Positions 41,714 through 51,760 of a DNA stretch of 64,000 bases are shown here, piece after piece (the first letter of the stretch is position 1; every line of letters starts with the position of its first letter). The notes beneath the pieces are model-generated. The model ran no database searches. It had not been told where the DNA came from and worked only from the letters and a program-made list of their open reading frames with translations. A program made the translations under genes and the position numbers. The stretch comes from Flavobacterium fontis (GTDB taxonomy: Bacteria > Bacteroidota > Bacteroidia > Flavobacteriales > Flavobacteriaceae): NCBI RefSeq assembly GCF_900129405.1, contig NZ_FQVQ01000003.1, positions 124,001 through 188,000 of the forward strand, read 5' to 3'.

Positions 41714-43495
41714 ATGAGCCAACATTTACTCGCACAAATTCAATCTCCGTCCGATTTACGGCAACTCGATATCGCGCAATTGGAGCAAGTTGCTCAGGAA
41801 ATGCGGGAAAAAATTATCGGTGTCGTCGCTGTAAAAGAGGGGCATTTGGGAGCGAGTTTGGGCGTTGTTGAATTGACCATTGCCTTGCATTATGTTTTCA
41901 ACACACCGGATGATTTGTTGGTATGGGATGTTGGGCACCAAGCCTACGGGCATAAAATTTTGACGGGGCGCCGGGATCAATTTGAAACCAATCGGCAAAA
42001 AGGCGGAATTTCGGGTTTCCCAAAACGTTCCGAAAGTGTTTATGATACCTTTGGTGTTGGGCATTCGTCCACATCGATTTCTGCGGCTTTGGGAATGGCA
42101 ATTGCTTCCCAACTGAAAGGTGAACAACGGTCGCATATTGCAGTGATTGGCGATGCCTCGATTGCCAGCGGCATGGCGTTTGAAGGATTGAATCATGCAG
42201 GTGTTACTGAGGCTGATATTTTGGTGATTTTAAATGATAATGCAATCGGAATTGACCCGAGTGTAGGGGCGCTGAAAACCTATTTGACGGCTGTGAAAGA
42301 AGGGAAAAATCCGAAGCAAAACAACATGATCAAGTCGTTGAACTTTGCGTATTCGGGTCCGGTTGACGGTCATGATCTCCCCACTTTAATCAAAGAATTG
42401 CAACGATTGCAAAAGGTGAAAGGCCCCAAGTTTTTACACGTCATCACCACCAAAGGCAAAGGCTTATTGCAAGCCGAACAAGATCAAGTCAAGTACCATG
42501 CACCGGGGAAATTTGATGCAGCGACAGGCGAACTCATTACCAAAGAAGAATCCCATTTGCCTACCAAATTTCAAGATGTTTTCGGTTATACCTTAGTAGA
42601 ATTAGCACAGCAAAATCCAAAAATTATCGGAATTACCCCAGCCATGCCGTCGGGGAGTTCGATGAAATACATGATGGAAGCCTTTCCCGAACGCGCTTTT
42701 GATGTGGGTATTGCTGAGCAGCATGCAGTGACCTTAGCTGCGGGTATGGCAACTCAAGGAATGGTGGTGTTTTGCAACATTTATTCGACCTTTTTACAAA
42801 GAGCCTACGACCAAGTAATTCATGATGTTGCTTTGCAGAAATTACCCGTGATTTTCTGTTTGGATCGTGCGGGTTTAGTAGGCGAGGACGGCGCTACGCA
42901 TCATGGTGTTTTTGATTTGGCCTATTTGCGCTGTATACCCAATATGGAAATTGTTGCACCTCTAGATGAAGTAGAGTTGCGCCAACTGTTGTATACCGCT
43001 TCTTTAGGATTGGAGAATCCGATTGCGATTCGGTATCCACGCGGTCGTGGCGTAGGTTTGGAATGGAAAAAACCCTTTCAAAAAATAGACTATAAAAAAG
43101 GAAAGGTACTGCATCAAGGTTCGGATATTGCGATAATTTCAACGGGTTTTATTGGCAATAATGCGCTTGCCGCTTTAGCTGATTTTGATTTAAAAGAAAA
43201 GGTGAGTTTGTATCATTTTGGATGTGTAAAACCACTAGACGAAGTGCTTTTGCATGCCCTTTGTAAGCAGCATCGGATTGTAATCACTTTAGAAGACGCT
43301 ACGATTGAAGGTGGATTGGGCAGTGCTGTCGCAGAATTTGTTACGACGCATGATTATCAACTTCATGTATACCGCTTGGGTATTCCAGATGCGTTTGTTG
43401 AGCACGGAACTATCGCACAGTTGCAGGAACTATGTGGTATATCCCCAATGGCGATTCAGCAGTTTTTAAGGACGCTTTTAGAGCAATTTGCGTGA
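41714..43495 (+). CDS. dxs: 1-deoxy-D-xylulose-5-phosphate synthase
   Basis: A thiamine-diphosphate enzyme that joins pyruvate and glyceraldehyde-3-phosphate, feeding the MEP isoprenoid route and pyridoxal phosphate synthesis (pdxA at 16 kb). Visible motifs: H44 in KEGHLGASLG, the cofactor motif GDASIASGMAFEG...NDNAIGI (with Ala in place of the third Gly, usual in this phylum), and the transketolase-type DVGIAEQHAVTLAAGMA. The length of 593 is slightly shorter than the typical 620. Confidence 0.95.
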   Translation: MSQHLLAQIQSPSDLRQLDIAQLEQVAQEMREKIIGVVAVKEGHLGASLGVVELTIALHYVFNTPDDLLVWDVGHQAYGHKILTGRRDQFETNRQKGGISGFPKRSESVYDTFGVGHSSTSISAALGMAIASQLKGEQRSHIAVIGDASIASGMAFEGLNHAGVTEADILVILNDNAIGIDPSVGALKTYLTAVKEGKNPKQNNMIKSLNFAYSGPVDGHDLPTLIKELQRLQKVKGPKFLHVITTKGKGLLQAEQDQVKYHAPGKFDAATGELITKEESHLPTKFQDVFGYTLVELAQQNPKIIGITPAMPSGSSMKYMMEAFPERAFDVGIAEQHAVTLAAGMATQGMVVFCNIYSTFLQRAYDQVIHDVALQKLPVIFCLDRAGLVGEDGATHHGVFDLAYLRCIPNMEIVAPLDEVELRQLLYTASLGLENPIAIRYPRGRGVGLEWKKPFQKIDYKKGKVLHQGSDIAIISTGFIGNNALAALADFDLKEKVSLYHFGCVKPLDEVLLHALCKQHRIVITLEDATIEGGLGSAVAEFVTTHDYQLHVYRLGIPDAFVEHGTIAQLQELCGISPMAIQQFLRTLLEQFA

Positions 43496-43500
43496 ATTCT

Positions 43501-43577
43501 AGCCCGGACCTGCCTGCCGGTAGGCAAGTTGAAGCGGCAGCTCCCGATGCAAGAGGGACTATAGCGGAAAGCCGGAC
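43501..43577 (+). repeat. Dispersed GC-rich intergenic repeat, copy 4
   Basis: Contains GCCCGGA, a CCTGCCTGCCGGTAGGCAAG palindrome, TTGAAGCGGCAGCTCCCGA and TATAGCGGAAAGCCGGA. It begins 5 bp after the dxs stop. It is the most compact copy and defines the family best. Confidence 0.7.
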
Positions 43578-43610
43578 GGTTCATGATTGATAATCTAAAT
43601 AGGACGCTCC

Positions 43611-43643
43611 AAAAAAAAACGAACCCTTTTGAGGTCCGTTTTC
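43611..43643 (-). terminator. Terminator of the M36 protease gene
   Basis: On the minus strand AAAACGGACC and GGGTTCGTTTT pair around TCAAAA, followed by a run of T. Confidence 0.75.
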
Positions 43644-43646
43644 GAT

Positions 43647-46331
43647 TTAGTTTTTGATGATTTTTTCGGTGATTTGTATGCTATCTCCTGTGGCTTGAAG
43701 CAGGTACATTCCCGTTTGTAAGTTCCCAATTGGAATTCGGTTAATATTTCCGTTGTTCCATTGGGCTTGGTACACGACACGGCCATGGATATCAATCAAA
43801 CGAATCTCCAACGCACGACTATAGTTGGGGAGCTCCACAAAGACCTCATTAGTCGCTGGGTTGGGATAAACCCGGTAGGTGAGGCTGTTTTCAAATATAG
43901 AAGTTCCCAATGCGGTACAGTTGGGCCCTGGCGCCGGTTGCGTAAAGTCTTCTACCTGATCGGCGGAATCGTTTCGGTTGCCCGAACTGGCATTAATGCC
44001 GAGACCTCTTCGAGCAAAAACCTCCCAAATCATACAATAATCTGCACCGCCCGTGGTAGCTTGATCGGCAGCGATTAAAGCATCGCGTGCTTCCGTAAAC
44101 GAGGGATTACAAGGCTGCAATTTCAATCCGTCCAGCACCAAGCGCATCACACGGTTGTTTCCTCCCGTCCCTGTATATTTATTGTTGTCATAGCCATATT
44201 TGGTGACATAAGCCCAAGTTAAATCCCAAAGCATGGCACACCAAACTTCACCGATATTGTGCGGAGAAATGGTAGTATTCCCGTCGGCATCGGTAATAAA
44301 GTTATCGTTTACGGTGGCAAATGTGCTTGGGTTAATAGTCATATCCGTAGTATACGGAAAACGGCGTATCCCTCGACCTGTGGTAGGCTGACTTACCGCA
44401 AAAGTTCCAATTCCTTTAGGGGTTGTTCCTACATCGCCAGGCTTCATTTGCAACATCAAGGCAAACCAATCCGACCAGCCTTCGCCCATCTGCTCTTCAT
44501 TAGTTAGGCAGTTGCTTAAACTGGGTCCTCCTGTCAAACGGTTGGAAATTCCATGGCCATATTCATGGGAAATAATACCATTATCAAAATCGCCATCGGT
44601 ACTCACGAAAGGGGCTCCGTTGAGTTGTAAGCGAACATTTACCGTACTTCCAAATGTATTTCCGATCAGATTTTCTCCGTCGTCAAAACTCATACATATC
44701 GCTGGGATGGTAATGGTAGCATCGGCACCACTCATGCTCACAAATTCGGGTTCGGATACATTATTCACGATAATCACTGCTACAGCGCCTCGTGTTTGTG
44801 CATTTTTGACTTTAACGGTGAAGTTGCAATTTCCACGACGAATAATGACGATTTTTCCATTCATCGCCGCTCCATTGGAAGGTGCTACACACGCTTCATT
44901 TAACCCTCCTGTCCCATCTTGATACAATACCAAATCCGATTGAATAAAGTTGGGCGCTTGGGGTAAACTCACAAAGCCAGGGTTGAAAACATTTTGTACA
45001 GCACGATAATTTCCAGCTACACTAGCAGGACTGTTAACGGTGACCGGAAAAATAGGAGGCGCTACATTCCAAACATACATTTGCATGCGTGGTCGGGTTC
45101 CATCGGCTGGAGTAGAAAAGTTAGCGTTGTTAAATGTGGGTGTGGTCGAACGCGAACCGTCTTGCGCATCAGCCCATACAAAATCGGAACCGGATCCACC
45201 CCGACCGAAATTGTTTTGTTGGAAATTACCATTCTGCTCATTAAAACCGTATTGGTACCAAATATCGTGTAAGCAATTGTTCATGTAAAACAAATTGGTT
45301 ACCGCTGCATTAATGTAGGTATTGGGTTGCACACTTACTCCGCCATAAGGGAAGTCAAAGGTGAGACTACTTCCACCATCGGGGGCATATCCATTGGCCG
45401 TGGTATTGGTCGAATGGGCTGTGGGATTCGTATTGGTGAAGTCGGCACGGGCCCAAACATTATTGCCGCGGGTGTAGGTGTACTTTAATGTTGGATTATT
45501 ATCCGAAAGATTGTTGGTGTCATGCCATCCTTTGGGAGAAGCCAATGCATTGGCGGGACTGCTGATAAGTTGAAAGGGACTGTGGTTTGGACTTTCAAAC
45601 TCAAACGGGATGACGCGATAATTTCCGCTTTGCACTTGTAATGGACTTACCGCTTTTTGAACAGATTTTTCAAAAGAAAAAATTGGAGAAGCCGATTGCG
45701 CAGGGCTGTGCGGATGGTCAAATTGACATCGTACAGTTAAATCGTTTTTTTGGACAATCAAACCTGAGGCCGCATCTGCATAAAGGCTCCATAAATGTTC
45801 TTGGTTGGGACTGTAAAATTCGAAATGCCATACTTTTTGCAAGCGGTCGTTGACAGTAAGGTAGCCTAAAGTAGCTTGGATAGGGTCTTCTTCAGCATCG
45901 CCGTTTGTGAGCGTTACCTTTGTTGCATTTTCTTGTTTCAACACTGTAGGCGAAAGGTTATAGCCTAACGCTTGTGTTGCTTTTTGAAAAATTGCCGCTG
46001 CCGGTTGTGCATTTGTCTTTCGATCGGCTTTTTGTAAAATTCCCGTAATGAATCGATCGCCAACTTGAAGCACAGCGCCATTTTTAACCCAAACGGTAGT
46101 TACAGATTCGAAAAGAGGCAGACCGTCGAGGGTTTGTCGGATAAAATAATTGGTGATTCCTGTTGATTCAGAAGAAGTTTGACTCACTACTTCCCAGTGG
46201 GCAATGTCAGTTTCAGCCCATTTTTGGGCGATTTGTTGCTTTTGTAATGCCGCTTGAATAGCTTGTTTCGGAATCTCTTGCGCCCAAATACTGCTGCAAA
46301 GGAACAGTAATCCCAGGTAAATTTTTTTCAT
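43647..46331 (-). CDS. Secreted M36 (fungalysin-type) metalloprotease with T9SS sorting domain
   Basis: The 894-residue protein has a signal peptide (about 1-18), an FTP-type propeptide (about 20-200), a catalytic domain with zinc motif H589-E590-Y-G-H593 and the downstream EQMGEGWSDWF, a protease-associated (PA) insert with RRGNCNFTVKVKNAQ before the active site, and a C-terminal sorting domain (about 815-894, VYPNPATNEVFVEL to MYLLQATGDSIQITEKI) typical of type IX secretion cargo. It should be exported and attached to the surface or released to digest proteins. Its promoter at 46351-46381 overlaps a 14-bp direct repeat. Confidence 0.94.
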   Translation of the reverse strand: MKKIYLGLLFLCSSIWAQEIPKQAIQAALQKQQIAQKWAETDIAHWEVVSQTSSESTGITNYFIRQTLDGLPLFESVTTVWVKNGAVLQVGDRFITGILQKADRKTNAQPAAAIFQKATQALGYNLSPTVLKQENATKVTLTNGDAEEDPIQATLGYLTVNDRLQKVWHFEFYSPNQEHLWSLYADAASGLIVQKNDLTVRCQFDHPHSPAQSASPIFSFEKSVQKAVSPLQVQSGNYRVIPFEFESPNHSPFQLISSPANALASPKGWHDTNNLSDNNPTLKYTYTRGNNVWARADFTNTNPTAHSTNTTANGYAPDGGSSLTFDFPYGGVSVQPNTYINAAVTNLFYMNNCLHDIWYQYGFNEQNGNFQQNNFGRGGSGSDFVWADAQDGSRSTTPTFNNANFSTPADGTRPRMQMYVWNVAPPIFPVTVNSPASVAGNYRAVQNVFNPGFVSLPQAPNFIQSDLVLYQDGTGGLNEACVAPSNGAAMNGKIVIIRRGNCNFTVKVKNAQTRGAVAVIIVNNVSEPEFVSMSGADATITIPAICMSFDDGENLIGNTFGSTVNVRLQLNGAPFVSTDGDFDNGIISHEYGHGISNRLTGGPSLSNCLTNEEQMGEGWSDWFALMLQMKPGDVGTTPKGIGTFAVSQPTTGRGIRRFPYTTDMTINPSTFATVNDNFITDADGNTTISPHNIGEVWCAMLWDLTWAYVTKYGYDNNKYTGTGGNNRVMRLVLDGLKLQPCNPSFTEARDALIAADQATTGGADYCMIWEVFARRGLGINASSGNRNDSADQVEDFTQPAPGPNCTALGTSIFENSLTYRVYPNPATNEVFVELPNYSRALEIRLIDIHGRVVYQAQWNNGNINRIPIGNLQTGMYLLQATGDSIQITEKIIKN

Positions 46332-46341
46332 AGCTGTGGGT

Positions 46342-46375
46342 TAATCTTTTCAAAATTAGCGTAATCTTTTCAAAA
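46342..46375 (-). promoter_or_regulatory. 14-bp direct repeat over the M36 promoter
   Basis: TAATCTTTTCAAAA occurs at 46342-46355 and 46362-46375, 20 bp apart; the first copy overlaps the -7 box. It could be an operator or a small duplication. Confidence 0.45.
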
Positions 46376-46381
46376 AAACAA
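46351..46381 (-). promoter_or_regulatory. Promoter TTG-N20-TAATTTTG of the M36 protease gene
   Basis: On the minus strand TTG (46381-46379) and a perfect TAATTTTG (46358-46351) with 20-bp spacing. Confidence 0.65.
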
Positions 46382-46416
46382 CCACAGCCCTTTGAGGGTC
46401 AGAAAATTAAGAAATG

Positions 46417-47748
46417 TTAGCCAAGCATGTCGTGGTACAATACGGCATTTCCATCGGTTAAAAGCGAGATAAAATGGCAAATGTGCATCAATCGATCATA
46501 CAAACTACTTTTTTCCAAGCGGTGTTTTTCGGGGAGTACTTTTAACAAAAGTGCATCGTAATTGGATGTTTTTCCTTCGTATTGATGGTTGTAAGCCGTG
46601 ATAAATTTGTCCAATAAACTATTGATTATTTGGTAGCCTTTCAATTCTTTTTCGATGACCTCCCGACTTTGGTAAATATTTTTGACGCTCAATTTGATAA
46701 TGTCATCCATTTGTGCTTTGTACTTGCTTTTGTCGGTTAAGGCATGATGAAATTCGCCTTTCAAAATAGCTTCTTCATTCTCTAAAAAAACTTTTACCGC
46801 ATCATTGATGAGGTTTCCAATGGCTAAGGCACGCAGGTAACTGATGCGATCCTCTTTGGTGGTTAAAGCATTGTATTTGTTGCGGTCAATGGTATCTTTA
46901 ACCAAATTTATGAGGTATTCCAATGCGAAATCTTCAGCGACCAAGCCTAAGTTAATTCCGTCTTCAAAGTCAATGATGGTATAGCAAATGTCGTCGGCGG
47001 CTTCGACCAAAAAAGCGAGGGGATGACGTAAATAGCGTAAATCTTCGCCCGAGTTAATTTGGAGTAAGCCCAATTCTTCCGCCACTTCTTGAAAAAAAGC
47101 TTTATCAGTTTGAAAAAAACCGAATTTTTTGTCGGAGATATAAGCGGTAGGTTTTTTGGGCAAACTTTCTTTGGGATACTTCATAAAAGCGCCCAAGGTG
47201 GCATATGACAAACGCAATCCTCCTTCAATGCCTGGACGTGTTCCCGTAAGTACCGAGAAACCATTGGCATTGCCTTCAAAATCAACCAAATCTTGCCATT
47301 CTTTGGGGCTCAATTGTTCTTTAAATTGTTGGCCGTTGCCACGCGAAAAATATTCTCCAATCGCTTTTTCCCCCGAATGGCCAAACGGCGGATTTCCAAT
47401 GTCATGGGCCAAAGCTGCCGCTGCCACGATAGCTCCAAAATCATTGGGTTGGTACCCGTGTATGGTGGCGAGGTAAGGATACTTTTCGATGATTTTTTTA
47501 CCGACCAAACGACCCAACGAACGTCCTACCACCGAAACTTCCAAACTGTGGGTGAGGCGCGTATGTACGAAATCGGTTTTGGAAAGTGGAATTACTTGAG
47601 TTTTATCTTGTAAACTGCGAAAAGGCGCCGAGAAAATAATGCGATCGTAATCGACTTCAAATCCCAAACGGGTATCGTCTTGCTCGATGCGTAAGCGTTT
47701 GCCCGTGTCACCTTGACGTTTCAAGGAGAGTAATTGTTCCCAAGTCAT
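46417..47748 (-). CDS. dgt: Deoxyguanosinetriphosphate triphosphohydrolase-like protein
   Basis: An HD-domain dNTP triphosphohydrolase that hydrolyses dNTP to deoxynucleoside and triphosphate. The metal site is visible in RLTHSLEVSVVGR and AHDIGNPPFGHSGE, with the family start RLRIEQDDTRLGFEVDYDRI. ATG 47748 gives 443 residues (MTWEQLLSLKRQGD); a TACATTTG box at 47776-47783 on the same strand excludes the longer frame. It lies downstream of nrdBA, so enzymes that make and remove dNTPs are neighbours. Confidence 0.92.
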   Translation of the reverse strand: MTWEQLLSLKRQGDTGKRLRIEQDDTRLGFEVDYDRIIFSAPFRSLQDKTQVIPLSKTDFVHTRLTHSLEVSVVGRSLGRLVGKKIIEKYPYLATIHGYQPNDFGAIVAAAALAHDIGNPPFGHSGEKAIGEYFSRGNGQQFKEQLSPKEWQDLVDFEGNANGFSVLTGTRPGIEGGLRLSYATLGAFMKYPKESLPKKPTAYISDKKFGFFQTDKAFFQEVAEELGLLQINSGEDLRYLRHPLAFLVEAADDICYTIIDFEDGINLGLVAEDFALEYLINLVKDTIDRNKYNALTTKEDRISYLRALAIGNLINDAVKVFLENEEAILKGEFHHALTDKSKYKAQMDDIIKLSVKNIYQSREVIEKELKGYQIINSLLDKFITAYNHQYEGKTSNYDALLLKVLPEKHRLEKSSLYDRLMHICHFISLLTDGNAVLYHDMLG

Positions 47749-47775
47749 CATATAGTAAAGAATTTTCAGTAAACA

Positions 47776-47783
47776 CAAATGTA
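47776..47783 (-). promoter_or_regulatory. Putative -7 element TACATTTG of dgt
   Basis: A perfect TAnnTTTG match on the minus strand 28 bp before the dgt ATG. Confidence 0.5.
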
Positions 47784-47820
47784 AATAAATTCATTGTGGG
47801 GAATTATGGAATGATACAAT

Positions 47821-47850
47821 AAAAAACAGCCACCATTACTGACAGCTGTT
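47821..47850 (-). terminator. Terminator of nrdA
   Basis: On the minus strand AACAGC (47850-47845) pairs with GCTGTT and is followed by T. It separates nrdA from dgt. Confidence 0.7.
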
Positions 47851-47890
47851 ATCCTAATTTATAATTTAAAATTCCTAATTTCTAATAAAA

Positions 47891-50317
47891 CTAAGACCCA
47901 CACATTTCACAGTCCTCAGGACCTGCGTTGCGGGCGCGTTCGACCATCAATCGGAATTCTTCGGCGCTCATTTCACCCGATTCTGGGGCGATAACTTCTA
48001 CCGCTTGGGGTTCGGGTTGTTGCAAGGTAACCGTAGGTTCTTCTTTTTTCTCATTGCTCAAAGTGAACTTGATGGCGTCTACCGCCGATTTAGTACGTAG
48101 GTAGTACATCCCCGTTTTTAGGCCGCTTTTCCACGCATAGAAGTGCATAGAGGTCAGTTTGGCAAAGGTTGCATCTTGCATAAACAAGTTCAACGATTGC
48201 GATTGGTCAATGAAATACCCGCGTTGACGTGACATGTCGATAATATCTTTCATCGACATTTCCCAAACCGTTTTGTACAAGTCTTTCAACTCTTGCGGAA
48301 TGATGTCGATATTTTGAATTGAACCGTTGTGGCGCATGATTTCTTGTTTCAAGTTTTCATTCCACAACCCGTGTTTTACCAAGTCTTCCAACAAATGTTT
48401 GTTGACTACGATAAACTCGCCCGACAATACGCGGCGGGTATAAATATTGGACGTATAAGGTTCAAAAGCTTCGTTGTTTCCAAGGATTTGCGACGTAGAA
48501 GCGGTAGGCATTGGCGCCAACAATAAGGAGTTGCGCACCCCGTGTTCCATCACTTCTTTACGCAGCGAAGCCCAGTCCCAACGACCGGATAAGTCGCTGT
48601 CTTTCAATCCCCAAAGATTGTATTGGAATTCTCCTTGCGAAATCGGCGACCCTTGGAACGTAGAGTACGGTCCTTCTTCTTTGGCCAATTCCATTGAAGC
48701 GGTAACGGCAGCAAAGTAAATCGTTTCAAAGATTTCTTGATTCAATTGTTTGGCTTCATCGCTGGTAAAGGGCAAACGCATCATGATAAACGCATCGGCC
48801 AATCCTTGTACACCCAATCCTACGGGACGGTGGCGCAAATTGGAGTTCTCGGCTTCGGGAACGGGGTAATAGTTGCGGTCGATAACTTTATTCAAGTTGC
48901 GGGTCACGCGTTTGGTTACGTTGTACAACAATTCGTGGTTGAATTTGCCGTCTTCGACAAACATCGGTAAGGAAATCGAAGCCAAGTTACACACTGCGAT
49001 TTCATCTTCCGAGGTGTATTCCAAGATCTCCGTACACAAGTTGGACGAACGAATCGTACCCAAGTTTTTCTGGTTCGATTTACGGTTAGCCGCATCTTTG
49101 TACAGCATATAAGGCGTGCCTGTTTCGATTTGTGATTCTAAGATTTTCTCCCACAATTCACGGGCACGGATCGTTTTACGTCCTTTACCAGCCAATTCGT
49201 AAGAGGTATATAATTCTTCAAATTTTTCACCATAGGTATCATACAAACCAGGACACTCGTTCGGACACATTAAGGTCCATTCGCCGTCGTTTTCTACGCG
49301 TTGCATGAACAAATCGGAAATCCACATGGCAAAGAACAAGTCGCGGGCACGCATTTCTTCTTTACCGGTATTCTTTTTCAAATCCAAGAATTCGAAAATA
49401 TCGGCATGCCAAGGTTCGATATAAATCGCGAAACTTCCTTTGCGTTTTCCACCCCCTTGGTCAACATAACGTGCGGTGTCGTTGAAAACGCGCAACATCG
49501 GTACAATACCATTCGAGGTTCCGTTTGTCCCACGGATGTACGATCCTGTTGCGCGCACGTTGTGAATAGACAGCCCGATACCTCCGGCCGATTGTGAAAT
49601 TTTGGCCGTTTGTTTTAAGGTGTCGTAAATACCATCGATGCTATCGTCTTTCATGGTCAACAAGAAACACGACGACATTTGTGGTTTGGGCGTACCCGCG
49701 TTGAAAAGGGTAGGCGTGGCGTGGGTAAAGAATTTTTTGGACATCAAATCGTAGGTTTCAATTACCGACTGCAGGTCGTTTAAGTGAATCCCTACCGCCA
49801 CACGCATCAACATGTGTTGCGGACGTTCTACGATTTTGCCATTTATTTTGAGAAGATAGGAACGCTCTAAGGTTTTAAAACCAAAATAGTCGTAATTGAA
49901 ATCGCGGTTGTAGATTACATGAGAATCCAAAAACTCGGCGTTTTCCATAATGACTTGATGTACTTCTTCAGAGAGTAAAGGCGCCTCTTGATTGGTTCTT
50001 GGGTTCACATAGTGAAACATATCGTTCATGGTTTCGGAGAACGATTTTTTCGTGTTCTTGTGCAAGTTAGAAATCGCAATTCGGGCGGCCAACAACGCAT
50101 AATCCGGATGGGTTACGGTCATGGCAGCAGCGGTTTCGGCGGCAAGGTTGTCCAGCTCAGAAGTGGTCACACCATCATATAAGCCTTCAATTACACGCAT
50201 GGCGACTTTTACAGCATCGACCATTTCGTTTAGGCCGTAACATAATTTTTTGATACGGTCGGTAATTTTGTCAAACATAACGGGCTCTCTGTGGCCGTCT
50301 CTTTTTACTACGTACAT
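47891..50317 (-). CDS. nrdA: Ribonucleoside-diphosphate reductase, class Ia alpha subunit
   Basis: It reduces ribonucleoside diphosphates to deoxy forms with NrdB. The 808 residues have an N-terminal ATP-cone ([20 protein letters not shown]), the active-site region with MSSCFLLTM and SNLCTEIL, the barrel motif [19 protein letters not shown] and a C-terminal redox tail ending CEMCGS (C803 and C806) that reloads the active site. The intact ATP-cone implies allosteric activity control by dATP. nrdB lies upstream, 135 bp away on the same strand. Confidence 0.97.
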   Translation of the reverse strand: MYVVKRDGHREPVMFDKITDRIKKLCYGLNEMVDAVKVAMRVIEGLYDGVTTSELDNLAAETAAAMTVTHPDYALLAARIAISNLHKNTKKSFSETMNDMFHYVNPRTNQEAPLLSEEVHQVIMENAEFLDSHVIYNRDFNYDYFGFKTLERSYLLKINGKIVERPQHMLMRVAVGIHLNDLQSVIETYDLMSKKFFTHATPTLFNAGTPKPQMSSCFLLTMKDDSIDGIYDTLKQTAKISQSAGGIGLSIHNVRATGSYIRGTNGTSNGIVPMLRVFNDTARYVDQGGGKRKGSFAIYIEPWHADIFEFLDLKKNTGKEEMRARDLFFAMWISDLFMQRVENDGEWTLMCPNECPGLYDTYGEKFEELYTSYELAGKGRKTIRARELWEKILESQIETGTPYMLYKDAANRKSNQKNLGTIRSSNLCTEILEYTSEDEIAVCNLASISLPMFVEDGKFNHELLYNVTKRVTRNLNKVIDRNYYPVPEAENSNLRHRPVGLGVQGLADAFIMMRLPFTSDEAKQLNQEIFETIYFAAVTASMELAKEEGPYSTFQGSPISQGEFQYNLWGLKDSDLSGRWDWASLRKEVMEHGVRNSLLLAPMPTASTSQILGNNEAFEPYTSNIYTRRVLSGEFIVVNKHLLEDLVKHGLWNENLKQEIMRHNGSIQNIDIIPQELKDLYKTVWEMSMKDIIDMSRQRGYFIDQSQSLNLFMQDATFAKLTSMHFYAWKSGLKTGMYYLRTKSAVDAIKFTLSNEKKEEPTVTLQQPEPQAVEVIAPESGEMSAEEFRLMVERARNAGPEDCEMCGS

Positions 50318-50452
50318 ATTTGTTTGGTTTTAGGTTATGAGTTAGACAATCCCTTCTCTAACTCGAATTGATTTTTTGATGCGGCGACAGCGAAGGTCTT
50401 CCGAATCGGTTGTAACTCCTCCCGGAGCAGTATTTAGGTTTGATTTTGCGAA

Positions 50453-51430
50453 TTAAAAATCAGCGTCAAAGCTAATTTTCTGTGTGCTGGAGTCATTGTT
50501 CATCACGCCGGCTTTTTGGTATTCGGAAACGCGTTTTTCAAAGAAATTTGTTTTTCCTTGCAACGAAATCATGTCCATGAAATCGAAGGGGTTGGTCACG
50601 TTGAATACTTTATTGCATCCCAATTCTACCAACAAACGGTCGGTAACAAATTCGAGATATTGGGTCATTAATTTGGAATTCATGCCGATCAAACTCACCG
50701 GCAACGACTCAGTGATGAATTTACGCTCAATATCCAACGCATCGGTTAAAATTTCGGTAATGCGTTCTTTCGAAACTTTATTCACCAAATGGTGGTTGTG
50801 TAAGTGAACGGCAAAATCGCAATGCATTCCTTCGTCACGCGAAATTAATTCGTTGGAGAAGGTAAGTCCGGGCATTAACCCGCGTTTTTTCAACCAGTAA
50901 ATCGAACAAAACGATCCTGAAAAGAAAATACCTTCTACGGCGGCAAACGCAATGAGTCGTTCATTAAAATTGGGCGATTGTACCCATTTTAACGCCCATT
51001 CTGCTTTTTCTTTGATAGCAGGGAAGACTTCAATGGCATGAAACAATTGATTTTTCTCAGCTTCATCTTTCACATAAGTGTCAATCAAAAGCGAATAGGT
51101 TTCACTGTGAATGTTTTCCATCATCAACTGGAAACCGTAGAAAAATTTAGCCTCGGGGTATTGTACTTCACTAACGAAGTTCTCGGCCAAGTTTTCGTTG
51201 ACAATTCCGTCGGAAGCCGCAAAAAAGGCCAAAATATGTTTGATAAAATAGCGTTCATCATCGTTCAATTTGTTGTTCCAATCGTTTAAGTCTTGGTGCA
51301 AATCGATTTCCTCCGCCGTCCAAATACAGGCTTCTTGTTTTTTATACCATTCCCAAATATCATGGTGTTTGATGGGGAAAATTACAAATCGGTCTTTGTT
51401 GTCCTGTAGAATGGGTTCCGCAATTGCCAT
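50453..51430 (-). CDS. nrdB: Ribonucleoside-diphosphate reductase, class Ia beta subunit
   Basis: It holds the di-iron centre and tyrosyl radical. Ligands and radical are visible: AEEIDLHQD (D43), [12 protein letters not shown] (E105, H108 and the probable radical Tyr Y112), [12 protein letters not shown] and [11 protein letters not shown]. The 325-residue length is normal. The arrangement is nrdB then nrdA. A perfect DnaA box lies 86 bp before the start. Confidence 0.96.
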   Translation of the reverse strand: MAIAEPILQDNKDRFVIFPIKHHDIWEWYKKQEACIWTAEEIDLHQDLNDWNNKLNDDERYFIKHILAFFAASDGIVNENLAENFVSEVQYPEAKFFYGFQLMMENIHSETYSLLIDTYVKDEAEKNQLFHAIEVFPAIKEKAEWALKWVQSPNFNERLIAFAAVEGIFFSGSFCSIYWLKKRGLMPGLTFSNELISRDEGMHCDFAVHLHNHHLVNKVSKERITEILTDALDIERKFITESLPVSLIGMNSKLMTQYLEFVTDRLLVELGCNKVFNVTNPFDFMDMISLQGKTNFFEKRVSEYQKAGVMNNDSSTQKISFDADF

Positions 51431-51709
51431 AGTGTTTTTCTTTTTTTAGGATTTTATTAACGTAATTCTGACTGTTACAAATTTGGTCAAATACCCGTAA
51501 AAAAGAAAGTCAAACTTATCCACAATCGGCTTTAGTTTTTAACAACGCGTAAGAAAATTCTTCTTTTTAACTATTTTATAACGTATTGAAAAACAAGGAA
51601 ATAGAAGTCCATTTTTTGATAAACCGCTGAAAAATCAAGGGTTTTCGGAAAAGGAGTAAATAATTTTCGTTGGGTTTTCGGAGGCGCTGAATGTTGTGTT
51701 AATGTAAAT
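51431..51709. other. Intergenic region upstream of nrdB
   Basis: About 280 AT-rich bases with no coding frame. The only recognisable element is TTATCCACA at 51516-51524, and no TAnnTTTG promoter on the minus strand was found for nrdB. Confidence 0.4.
51516..51524 (+). promoter_or_regulatory. Perfect DnaA box TTATCCACA upstream of nrdB
   Basis: It matches the bacterial DnaA-box consensus exactly and lies in the nrdB upstream region. In E. coli DnaA boxes control nrdAB. A single 9-mer could occur by chance in 64 kb. Confidence 0.4.
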
Positions 51710-51710
51710 A

Positions 51711-51743
51711 AAAAAACCGCTTCTCGATAGAAACGGTTTTTAG
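51711..51743 (-). terminator. Terminator of the basic-repeat protein gene
   Basis: AAAACCG and CGGTTTT with inner TT/AA pairs around TCGAT; a T run follows on the minus strand. Confidence 0.8.
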
Positions 51744-51760
51744 TTTTTTGGATACACCTT

